NCBI GenBank assembly: GCA_021827885.1
Contig: JAKAUD010000010.1
Location: 1-14,085 of the forward strand
Source: Thermoplasmata archaeon
GTDB lineage: Archaea > Thermoplasmatota > Thermoplasmata > Thermoplasmatales > Thermoplasmataceae
Reading direction: 5' to 3'
DNA length: 14,085 nucleotides
The translations under genes were made by a program, and so were the position numbers. Shown here one piece after another: positions 7,139 to 12,987 of the stretch (position 1 is its first letter; every line of letters starts with the position of its first letter). The notes beneath the pieces were generated by a model. The model searched no databases. It was not told the DNA's origin and saw only the letters and a list, made by a program, of their open reading frames with translations.

Positions 7139-7771
7139 CTATGTAAGGACAGGGGAGATGTCCCTGTCCAGCAGCCTCAGTATCTCCTCCTGTCCCCTGA
7201 CTATCCTCACGTCGACCACTTTTCCATTACTGTCGTAGACGGTGATCTTTGCTGTCATGCTTCCGTGTCTGGTTGCTGCTTCTGCCCTGCTTTCGTCCAG
7301 TTCAGTAATATAATCTTGATGATAGATGTCATTTATAAATGGTTCCTTCATCGATGTATCAAAAATCTGTTCGTATTCACATTCTTCTATGGACTGTGTT
7401 TCGCCACTGGCCAAATTGGATAAGATTATTTCAAACCCTCCACCAGCGTGGCCAAAAGCAGGCCACGTTCTCGTCAGGTAAGTCCTATCATCGTCCCTTT
7501 TTCGTAAAGAATCGCTAAATGGTTCCCCGAGATTGTTGTAGAGGATACCACAAAGGGAACGCTGGGGTATATCGTAGAAAAATTTATTAGTGGGGGCATA
7601 AGTCATGGAGAGGTATTCTTTTGCATCAATGGAATTTTTGAAATCATTAACTGTCAGAAATACTGCCTTTTCAAACAGTGGATTGTTCTTCTGGTCCAGT
7701 CGGATGAGAATCCTTCTTTTCTTAATTCTCAACTTGCCATCAGCGTTGTTTTTGTATCTTGCCACGAGCAA
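7139..7771 (-). CDS. Unknown protein, first gene of the SD-led operon
   Basis: About 210 residues read from TTG 7771 (LLVARYKNNADGKLRIKKRR). I do not recognise it. The N-terminal 30 residues are basic, the middle has mixed alpha/beta character with an aromatic segment (TWPAFGHAGGGFE near 103-115), and the last 50 residues look like a small beta-rich unit (AKITVYDSNGKVVDVRIV). The start is uncertain. GGAGGT at 7786-7781 is ideally spaced for ATG 7776, but that ATG is in another frame and gives only 15 codons; TTG 7771 lies 9 nt from the site. One missing base near the start would restore an ATG. A TATA-like CTATAATA at about 7873-7880 implies a leader of about 75 nt. The 3' quarter is richer in G+C than the rest. 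Confidence 0.65.
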   Translation of the reverse strand: MLVARYKNNADGKLRIKKRRILIRLDQKNNPLFEKAVFLTVNDFKNSIDAKEYLSMTYAPTNKFFYDIPQRSLCGILYNNLGEPFSDSLRKRDDDRTYLTRTWPAFGHAGGGFEIILSNLASGETQSIEECEYEQIFDTSMKEPFINDIYHQDYITELDESRAEAATRHGSMTAKITVYDSNGKVVDVRIVRGQEEILRLLDRDISPVLT

Positions 7772-7867
7772 TTCATTACGACCTCCTTTCCGTCATTTTT
7801 TGCTCTGTTGGTTCTACAGGACAGTTATCTTCTACCTTGTCTACATAACTAGATGAACGGCTGTTGG

Positions 7868-7896
7868 CTGATTATTATAGCTATCGCAACAATCAG
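7868..7896 (-). promoter_or_regulatory. Putative promoter of the unknown operon inside an inverted repeat
   Basis: Read on the minus strand, CTATAATA at about 7880-7873 is a plausible TATA box. It is flanked by CTGATT at 7868-7873 and AATCAG at 7891-7896, perfect 6-bp inverted arms 17 bp apart, which could be an operator covering the promoter. Short arms make chance possible. Confidence 0.35.
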
Positions 7897-7932
7897 AGTC
7901 TTTACCGGACTTATACCTCTTGAAGCGATAAT

Positions 7933-7962
7933 TATAGTTAAATACCTAACTTCTTATACTTA
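7933..7962 (+). repeat. Left terminal inverted repeat of the IS630-family element
   Basis: Thirty bases beginning TATAGTTAAATACC match the reverse complement of 8987-9016 at 28 of 30 positions; mismatches are at 7947 and 7952. The outer TA is probably the duplicated target. Confidence 0.88.
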
Positions 7963-8970
7963 TTATACTCTCCAGGAATGAACTTTCTTATCCAACCAAT
8001 TGCGTAAGAGTTGAACGCCGATATATCCAGGAACGTTCTTTCGATTATTTGCTTGAGATGCCATTCAGACATTACTAGAGTTGTTGACACGACTCTCTTC
8101 ACACTCTTCCACAGAAACTCAATTGGATTGAGTCTGGAGAATATGGCGGCAGGAACACAAGCCTGATGTTCAGCTCATCTGCCTTCTTTCTTACCGTCAG
8201 GGATCTGTGAGATGCAAAGTTGTCCAGTATGACTGTTATCCGCCTGTTGGGGTTGACAATTCTTATCCTGTCAAGGAAGAGGCATACATCTTCCTTCCTT
8301 GATTGTTGCATAAAATCAACAGTGCTGTTGCCGTTTATCGAGTAGAACCCGAAGCAGTTAGCCTTATAACTATCAGTTTTCTTGTACTTGGTGGGCCTTA
8401 GGAATGATCATGCAACGGTGTTGGATGTTGTTTGCGGGGATGTTTCATCAAGAAACCCTATTATATCCTGATCAACGTCCAGATCGCCTAAGTTTTTTTT
8501 AGAATGTCTTCTGCATTCCTGGGTCTGCGGTAATCGTGCTGGTAGGGTTTGGAATAATGCATACCCATCTTCCTTAGTATGGTCCTGATGTGCTTGAGAG
8601 TGAACGATGCGTTGAATTTCTCCTTCACTATGCGTTGCACATCTTCCGTAGTCCAGTCGTCCCTCTCCTTCAGAGTATCTCTCAGTCTATTCATATCCTC
8701 CTCGGACAGTTTTGGTGGTTTCCCTCCACCAAACCTTGGCACCAGTCCTTCATAACCATCCTCATTCCACCTTTTCTGCCACTGGTACCCCAACATCTTG
8801 TACACTCCCACCTTCTCACAAGCCTCTTCCACGGAATCGCCATTGTATCTGTGTCTTATGAAATACAGTCTCTTCAAGATTCGAGTGTTCTATTCAAGTG
8901 TTCTTATCCGCTGATCCAGTTCATCCAGAGGCATCTTTCTGTCAATAAGAAGAACCTCCTTCCTACCCAT
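7938..8970 (-). pseudogene. IS630-family transposase, disrupted
   Basis: The reconstructed reading runs from ATG 8970 (MGRKEVLLIDRKMPLDELDQ) to TAA 7938, about 344 codons, normal for the family. The N-terminal half is a helix-turn-helix DNA-binding region (EEACEKVGVYKMLGYQWQKR, then GGKPPKLSEEDM). The DDE nuclease follows: first Asp in FLDETSPQT, second in VILDNFASH, and Glu in the NPIEFLW motif. Four departures are seen: TAG at 8890-8892; an A8 run at 8493-8500 after which the frame must shift by -1 to continue into NLGDLDVDQD; TGA at 8408-8410; and a one-base loss near 8130 between the YSPD and NPIE motifs, so the catalytic Glu is out of frame. The A8 shift may be programmed; the others are decay. 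In-frame fragments remain at 8488-8877 and 8099-8311. Confidence 0.88.
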
Positions 8971-8986
8971 AATGGTATAACATCAG

Positions 8987-9016
8987 TAAGTATAAGGAGT
9001 TTGGTATTTAACTATA
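8987..9016 (-). repeat. Right terminal inverted repeat of the IS630-family element
   Basis: Reverse complement matches 7933-7962 at 28 of 30 positions. Its outer end, AACTATAGATA running into flanking DNA, also resembles a TATA box placed for the gene that starts at 9039. Confidence 0.88.
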
Positions 9017-9038
9017 GATACCCTTCAGGAAGAAAGGG

Positions 9039-9296
9039 ATGGAGAGAAAGGAGCAGGCAAGGATCTACAGGATGCTTTACGGATACAGATCGTCATCCAA
9101 TTACGGAAGATACTACTATGATGTCAAGGGACTTCTAGACGCGATTCCATCCATAAGGTATGAGGACGGGAACTTCCTCATACAATCTAACAAAAAGAGA
9201 AAGATCACTGAATTCCTGGAGAAGAACAATGCGAGCTACAGGATGTGGAGGGTCATTCCAGATGAAAGTGATATGGAGAAACTGAAATCTACTTAA
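9039..9296 (+). CDS. Unknown 85-residue protein
   Basis: Small soluble protein, rich in Tyr, Arg and Lys (MERKEQARIYRMLYGYRSSS, then YYYDVKGLLDAIPSIRYEDG). Predicted order is helix, Tyr/Gly-rich loop, helix, beta hairpin, helix, then a charged tail. No membrane or signal segment and no cysteines. It could be a small basic nucleic-acid-binding or regulatory protein, but no family is recognised. The start is supported by a purine-rich AGGAAGAAAGGG directly upstream. The IS630-family element ends only 22 bp before the ATG, so the original promoter has been pushed over 1 kb away; the repeat end now offers a TATA-like sequence about 26 nt before the ATG. The reading frame itself is intact. Confidence 0.6.
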   Translation: MERKEQARIYRMLYGYRSSSNYGRYYYDVKGLLDAIPSIRYEDGNFLIQSNKKRKITEFLEKNNASYRMWRVIPDESDMEKLKST

Positions 9297-9386
9297 GATT
9301 CATTCAACAGAGCATGGAAATACCGTTTCCATATAGGCTAAGAATATAGTGACAGAATTCTACCTATTAGAAGTATGTCTTCCCTT

Positions 9387-9536
9387 TCAAATTTTGATAG
9401 AGATGAAAAGATGGAATATTGAAGATTGCCAGCAAGAGGTAATTCCTATGCGCTTCATTTGGTGATCTGATTCTAGAATGGTACCAGAGTCATCTAGGAG
9501 TAGATTTTTAGATTCCTGTCCTAACTCTATCCTCAT
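9387..9536 (-). CDS. Possible 49-residue ORF downstream of the aldo/keto reductase
   Basis: ATG 9536 to TGA 9387, on the same strand as the aldo/keto reductase and 29 nt past its stop, so it could be in the same transcript. It begins MRIELGQESKNLLLDDSGTI, which looks protein-like, but the C-terminal third is Ser/Phe/Ile-rich and less convincing. GGAG lies about 12 nt upstream. It may be a gene fragment or chance. Confidence 0.22.
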   Translation of the reverse strand: MRIELGQESKNLLLDDSGTILESDHQMKRIGITSCWQSSIFHLFISIKI

Positions 9537-9565
9537 TTCTTAAACTCCAGAAGGATACCTCTACT

Positions 9566-10564
9566 CTACCTTGTTTCGCGTCTTCTGGGTAGTGAGTACC
9601 ACATTTCATCCAACCAAGCTAATTCTTCTCTGCTGATGTTAGGAACCTCCGCTGAGTGTAAACTCGCATCAAGTTGCTCTGACCTACTTGCTCCTATTAT
9701 AGCGGACGTAATACCGGGCTGCTGAGTTACCCAATGGACAGCCGTGGCAACCGGGTCCATACCCCGTTCCTTACACCACGATAAATATTTAGAAACTATT
9801 TCAAAGGTTGCTGTCTGCCAGTAGCGCTCCCTATACCGTTCACCTGCACTGTTCTCAAGGGTGAAGCGTGTCCCCTCTTCTGGCATAGTCCCTTCCTTAT
9901 ATCTCCCGCTCAACATTCCGCCCGCTAGTGGATTGTAGGCGATCAGCCCTAACCCTTCATCCATTGCCATGGGAACTAGCTCTTCCTCTATCATTCGGAA
10001 CAGCAGATTATAACGTGGTTGAACACATACAATCCTGAAAAGGTTCTTTCTTTCAGCTATCCCATTCGCCTTTTCGACCTGCCAGGCACGCCAGTTAGAC
10101 ACACCTATATAACGTATTTTCCCCTCGTGGAGAAGGTCATCGAATGCGCTCAACATCTCTTCTATTGGAGTCAGTGGATCAAAGTTATGTATCTGGTACA
10201 GATCAATATAATCCGTACCGAGACGCTGAAGACTCTTATCGATGGCACTCATAATGTGTTTCCGGCTCATCCCAACATCGTTTGGTCCAGAACCTGTCGG
10301 CATGAAACACTTCGTTGCCAGTACCACTTCGTCGCGTTTTCCCTTCATCCACTCCCCGACTATTGCTTCTGTACCTCCTGCAAATTCGTAAGTCTTGCCC
10401 AGAGGATAAGCGTCCGCTGTATCTATGAAATTGATGCCAGAACTGTATGCCTTATCTAGAATTTCAAAGGACGTCTTCTTGTTGGCTTGATTTCCGAATG
10501 TCATAGTTCCAATGCAGAGTTCCGTCACTTTTAGTCCGGTTCTTCCGAGATTTCTAATTTTCAA
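9566..10564 (-). CDS. Aldo/keto reductase
   Basis: NAD(P)H-dependent oxidoreductase of the AKR superfamily, a cytosolic (beta/alpha)8 barrel that reduces aldehydes or ketones to alcohols. From TTG 10564 it is 332 residues, starting MKIRNLGRTGLKV as AKRs usually do. The catalytic tetrad is complete: D48 and Y53 in FIDTADAY, K85 in ATK, H126 in QIHNFD. Further family features are IRYIGVSNW, QPRYNLL, AYNPLAGGML and the C-terminal nucleotide-binding SAIIGASRSEQL. The sequence resembles the bacterial YajO/Gsp69-like subgroup. An ATG at 10594 would add ten residues, but it lies on a TATA box (TTATAAA, 10594-10600), so a transcript would start near 10571 and could not include it. GGGGAG at 10568-10573 precedes the TTG. 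The substrate cannot be predicted. Gene fragments of a regulator lie upstream. Confidence 0.9.
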   Translation of the reverse strand: MKIRNLGRTGLKVTELCIGTMTFGNQANKKTSFEILDKAYSSGINFIDTADAYPLGKTYEFAGGTEAIVGEWMKGKRDEVVLATKCFMPTGSGPNDVGMSRKHIMSAIDKSLQRLGTDYIDLYQIHNFDPLTPIEEMLSAFDDLLHEGKIRYIGVSNWRAWQVEKANGIAERKNLFRIVCVQPRYNLLFRMIEEELVPMAMDEGLGLIAYNPLAGGMLSGRYKEGTMPEEGTRFTLENSAGERYRERYWQTATFEIVSKYLSWCKERGMDPVATAVHWVTQQPGITSAIIGASRSEQLDASLHSAEVPNISREELAWLDEMWYSLPRRRETR

Positions 10565-10593
10565 TTTCTCCCCTTGATAAAATAGGAGAGCCA

Positions 10594-10600
10594 TTTATAA
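10594..10600 (-). promoter_or_regulatory. TATA box of the aldo/keto reductase gene
   Basis: TTATAAA on the minus strand, centred at 10597, within GCTTATAAAT. A start of transcription about 26 nt on (near 10571) leaves a leader of only a few bases before TTG 10564 and excludes the upstream ATG 10594. Confidence 0.5.
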
Positions 10601-10617
10601 GCTTATTCAAACATCTT

Positions 10618-10945
10618 TCATATGTTATCCTGTCTGATCCTATATTTTTTTATGTCGTAAATAAGATTGCCGAGAGCTCCTTCGACTGTTTCTAGGGGGG
10701 AAATATGCCTCTTTAGAAACAATTTGCCTTCTGATGTGATGGCATACTGAGTAATAATCCGTCCATTCACCTCTATCTTCTATTCCCTGCTTATGAGTTT
10801 CTTCCTTTGGAGTTCTTCAGTAGAACGTAGATCGACCCTGCTCGCAGTTCAGCTTCAATTGAGCGGATATCTCCTTCTGACAATCATTTCATTAGGGGGA
10901 TTCCACGAGCCCTCTTCTTCCCCTTCCAGAATCCTTCTTTCTAAC
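10618..10945 (-). pseudogene. Decayed winged-helix (PadR-like) transcriptional regulator
   Basis: The minus strand carries a recognisable but broken regulator. The best stretch is about 45 residues ending at TGA 10618: VNGRIITQYAITSEGKLFLK then HISPLETVEGALGNLIYDIK, the wing and following helix of a PadR/MarR-like domain (compare the typical NGR...YYSITEEGK). Upstream in the same frame are QRKKLISRE, then a TAG, and ILEGEEEG further out with two TGA codons between. Another frame gives GSIYVLLKNSKG, matching the recognition-helix region of PadR proteins (GSIY.LL). At least one frameshift and three stops therefore separate the parts. It sits directly upstream of the aldo/keto reductase on the same strand, so it may once have controlled it. 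The subfamily is judged by motif only. Confidence 0.55.
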
Positions 10946-11269
10946 TGTGGAACTGTGCAAAAACACGATATATCTTTTGCAGAGCTAACTATGTTTGCTA
11001 GAGTGATAGATTCCACGACTTCCTATTATTTCTGCTCAGCATCATATTTCTCTGGCAAATCAGATCACCGTTCACGCCAAAAAGCACAGGAGATTTGAGG
11101 CCCCCCTCTAGTCTCTCTTTTAACCTTACCAATAATTAAGAGGGCCAGTATATGAATGTTCCTTCCATCAGACTTTTTAGAGCAACACTATTTACTGAAA
11201 AGTGTCGCTTGAAAAAGAACCGGACGAGTGGAACATTTACTACTCAGTCACAGGGACGAGTTCAGAAGG
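10946..11269. other. Intergenic stretch between divergent units
   Basis: No convincing gene. A plus-strand frame opening at 10793 covers the decayed regulator antisense and is discarded. A frame upstream of the acyl-CoA dehydrogenase, 11152-11298, is open but is judged untranslated because the promoter lies downstream of it. GGCCCCCCTC at 11099-11108 is a short G+C-rich patch. Confidence 0.4.
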
Positions 11270-11277
11270 TTTATAAT
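11270..11277 (+). promoter_or_regulatory. TATA box of the acyl-CoA dehydrogenase gene
   Basis: TTTATAAT, centred at 11274, lies 25 nt before ATG 11299, the expected distance for a leaderless archaeal transcript. It falls inside the longer open frame that begins at 11152 and so argues for the later start. Confidence 0.6.
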
Positions 11278-11298
11278 GATTTCGATAATGAAGTGAAC

Positions 11299-12477
11299 AT
11301 GATGCTCACAAAACCAAAAATGACCGAACAGCAGACCCTCTTACTTCAAAGTCTAACGAGAATGATGGAAAAATACAAAGAACCCTACTGGCAGGAGCTG
11401 GATAAGAAAGGGGAATATCCAACTAAACTTGTTGACGAATTGGGAAAGAGCGGTTTCATGGGCATTCCAATCTCAGAAGAGTACGGAGGGGCGGGACTTG
11501 GGATAAAGGAAGCTTCTATGATCCTTGAAGAGATAAATGCAAGTGGAGGCAATGCACAACCATTTCACGGGCAGTATTACCTTTCTTGGATCATGTCAAA
11601 ATTTGCCAAAGAGTCCATAAAGAGGGAATATATGCCGAAACTTGCTAGGGGAGAGATCAGAATGCAGAGTATGGCACTTACGGAACCTGAAGCAGGCTCT
11701 GAAACAGCAAAGATAAAGACTTTTGCAAAGAAGGAAGGTGATAAGTATGTTATAAATGGACACAAGATTTTTGCCTCAAGAGTCAAATACAGTGACCTCA
11801 TGGTTTTGGTTACGCGCACGACTCCTTACGAGGAAGTTACCAAAAAGACAGATGGTTTGAGCATTTTCCTAGTTGACCTGAGAAAGGCAAAGGGCTTGGA
11901 AGTGAATGAAATAAAAACGATATTCAACAGTCAGACTTATGAACTCTTCATAGAGAATCTAGAGGTTCCAGAGGAGAATCTCATAGGTGAGCTCGGCAAC
12001 GGATTTAGGCACATACTCGACGCCCTTAACCCTGAAAGAATACTTCTGGCTTCCGAAAGCATAGGAGATGCAAGATGGTTTATAGAGAAGTCCGTAGAAT
12101 ATGCAAATTCACGAAGAGTTTTTGACCGCCCAATCGGTCAGAACCAGGGCATCCAGTTTCCAATTGCTAACGTATACGCCAAACTTGTCGGAGCTAATGC
12201 GGTAAGATGGGAGTCCGTTGAACTTTATGATTCTGGTTCTCACGACATGAAACGCATAGGCGAACTTGCAAATATAGCTAAATATCTCGCCTCCGAATGT
12301 GCGTGGGAGGCAGCTAATGTGACTATGGACACTTATGCAGGATATGGCGTTGCTGTAGACACTGGGATTCAGAGAAAATTTAGGGAGTCAAGACTATATA
12401 AAATTGCCCCGATCTCATCAAATCTGATACTTACTTATATCGGACATAATGTTCTTGGAATGCCAAAGTCGTACTAA
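11299..12477 (+). CDS. Acyl-CoA dehydrogenase
   Basis: FAD-dependent flavoprotein introducing an alpha-beta double bond into an acyl-CoA, the first step of beta-oxidation or branched-chain acid breakdown. From ATG 11299 it has 392 residues, normal for the family; the frame is open back to 11152, but the extra 49 residues are not family-like and the TATA box lies inside them. Visible in order: N-terminal helical domain with GIPISEEYGGAGLG, the middle beta domain with the substrate/FAD motif ALTEPEAGSE and INGHKIF, and the C-terminal helical domain with RVFDRPIGQNQ (FAD contact). The usual EGT catalytic segment near the end reads IAPISSN, without Glu. Instead E246 in LNPERILLA matches the catalytic Glu position of isovaleryl-CoA and long-chain enzymes. 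The protein ends VLGMPKSY, as in a known FadE-like group. No electron-transfer partner gene is nearby. Confidence 0.9.
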   Translation: MMLTKPKMTEQQTLLLQSLTRMMEKYKEPYWQELDKKGEYPTKLVDELGKSGFMGIPISEEYGGAGLGIKEASMILEEINASGGNAQPFHGQYYLSWIMSKFAKESIKREYMPKLARGEIRMQSMALTEPEAGSETAKIKTFAKKEGDKYVINGHKIFASRVKYSDLMVLVTRTTPYEEVTKKTDGLSIFLVDLRKAKGLEVNEIKTIFNSQTYELFIENLEVPEENLIGELGNGFRHILDALNPERILLASESIGDARWFIEKSVEYANSRRVFDRPIGQNQGIQFPIANVYAKLVGANAVRWESVELYDSGSHDMKRIGELANIAKYLASECAWEAANVTMDTYAGYGVAVDTGIQRKFRESRLYKIAPISSNLILTYIGHNVLGMPKSY

Positions 12478-12512
12478 TCAAGCAAGTTATGTATCGGAAT
12501 AGTCTTATAAAT

Positions 12513-12677
12513 TTATGATGGTATTTTACTTGTTGGGCTTTGGGAAGTAAGTACATAATCTTCAGTCCTCTTTATGACGAAGAAGACCTTTCCCCCGGAT
12601 GTTTCTAATGAGACAAATTTTTGGGCCATGTCCAATTTTGCAACTGGCCTCTCAATATTGGTCCGAATGTTCTTCAT
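12513..12677 (-). CDS. Possible 54-residue small protein
   Basis: ATG 12677 to TAA 12513. The translation begins MKNIRTNIERPVAKLDMAQK and continues through a beta-like GGKVFFVIKRTEDYVLTS. It has balanced composition without low complexity and is more protein-like than other short frames here. A TATA-like GGTATAAG at about 12702-12709 on this strand lies about 29 nt before the ATG, with a second TTATAAG closer, in keeping with leaderless expression. No Shine-Dalgarno site. No family recognised; it may be a true small gene or the intact N terminus of a lost one. It is convergent with the acyl-CoA dehydrogenase, 35 bp from its stop. Confidence 0.42.
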   Translation of the reverse strand: MKNIRTNIERPVAKLDMAQKFVSLETSGGKVFFVIKRTEDYVLTSQSPTSKIPS

Positions 12678-12957
12678 AATGATCTAGCTTCCTTCTTATA
12701 ACTTATACCTATTCACAGATATGTATACGTAATACACATTATACTTCCAAGGATGATTCACAGAACTATTTTAGAAACATTTCGGGATGGGTCCCTCGGA
12801 ATCAGAGCTTTTCTCAGACAAGAGGACAACTGGAGGCCTGATATATCAGAGGAGGAAGGACAGGAAAGAAGCCACATGATTCTGTAGGTGGCTCATTCAC
12901 AATCTCATGTTTTACATACCTAGATGACTTCTTTCCTAATTTCCAGGTTATCGAAAA

Positions 12958-12964
12958 TTATATA
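12958..12964 (+). promoter_or_regulatory. TATA box of the HpcH/HpaI-like gene
   Basis: TTATATA, centred at 12961, lies about 27 nt before ATG 12988, and no Shine-Dalgarno sequence is present. This fits a leaderless transcript. Confidence 0.55.
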
Positions 12965-12987
12965 GGAAAGATTAATATGATTTTAAT

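Larger units (their letters stand above)
7933..9016 (-). mobile_element. IS630-family insertion sequence, full length but inactive
   Basis: A 1,084-bp unit bounded by 30-bp inverted repeats that begin with TA on both sides, as expected for the IS630/Tc1-mariner group, which duplicates its TA target. It contains one transposase gene on the minus strand whose TAA lies inside the left repeat. The transposase carries several disabling changes, so the copy cannot move on its own but could still be mobilised in trans by an intact relative because both ends are well preserved. It sits between the promoter region of the unknown operon and a small gene at 9039. Confidence 0.88.
12478..12987. other. 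510-bp gap with two short ORFs
   Basis: No gene of normal size. Two short frames diverge from about 12700: a fairly convincing minus-strand one (12513-12677, listed separately) and a plus-strand one of 44 codons at 12753-12887 (MIHRTILETFRDGSLGIRAF and on) with TATA-like GTATAC about 27 nt upstream. The second has no recognised family and is only a possibility. The promoter of the next gene is near 12958-12964. Confidence 0.4.

Noticed and set aside
5948..7423. Many long frames on both strands over the unknown operon
   Set aside because: They are shadows of the three coupled genes in G+C-richer DNA; none has a ribosome site or consistent protein character.
8590..9138. Plus-strand 182-codon frame across the insertion sequence end
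   Set aside because: Antisense to the transposase and runs into the 9039 gene in another frame.
9310..9335. GGAAA...TTTCC inverted repeat as a terminator
   Set aside because: Only 5 bp of stem and no T-run after it; chance is likely.
10793..11098. Plus-strand 101-codon frame
   Set aside because: Ser/Leu-rich translation, antisense to the recognisable winged-helix remnant.
11152..11298. N-terminal extension of the acyl-CoA dehydrogenase
   Set aside because: Residues are unlike the family and the TATA box lies inside this stretch, 25 nt before ATG 11299.
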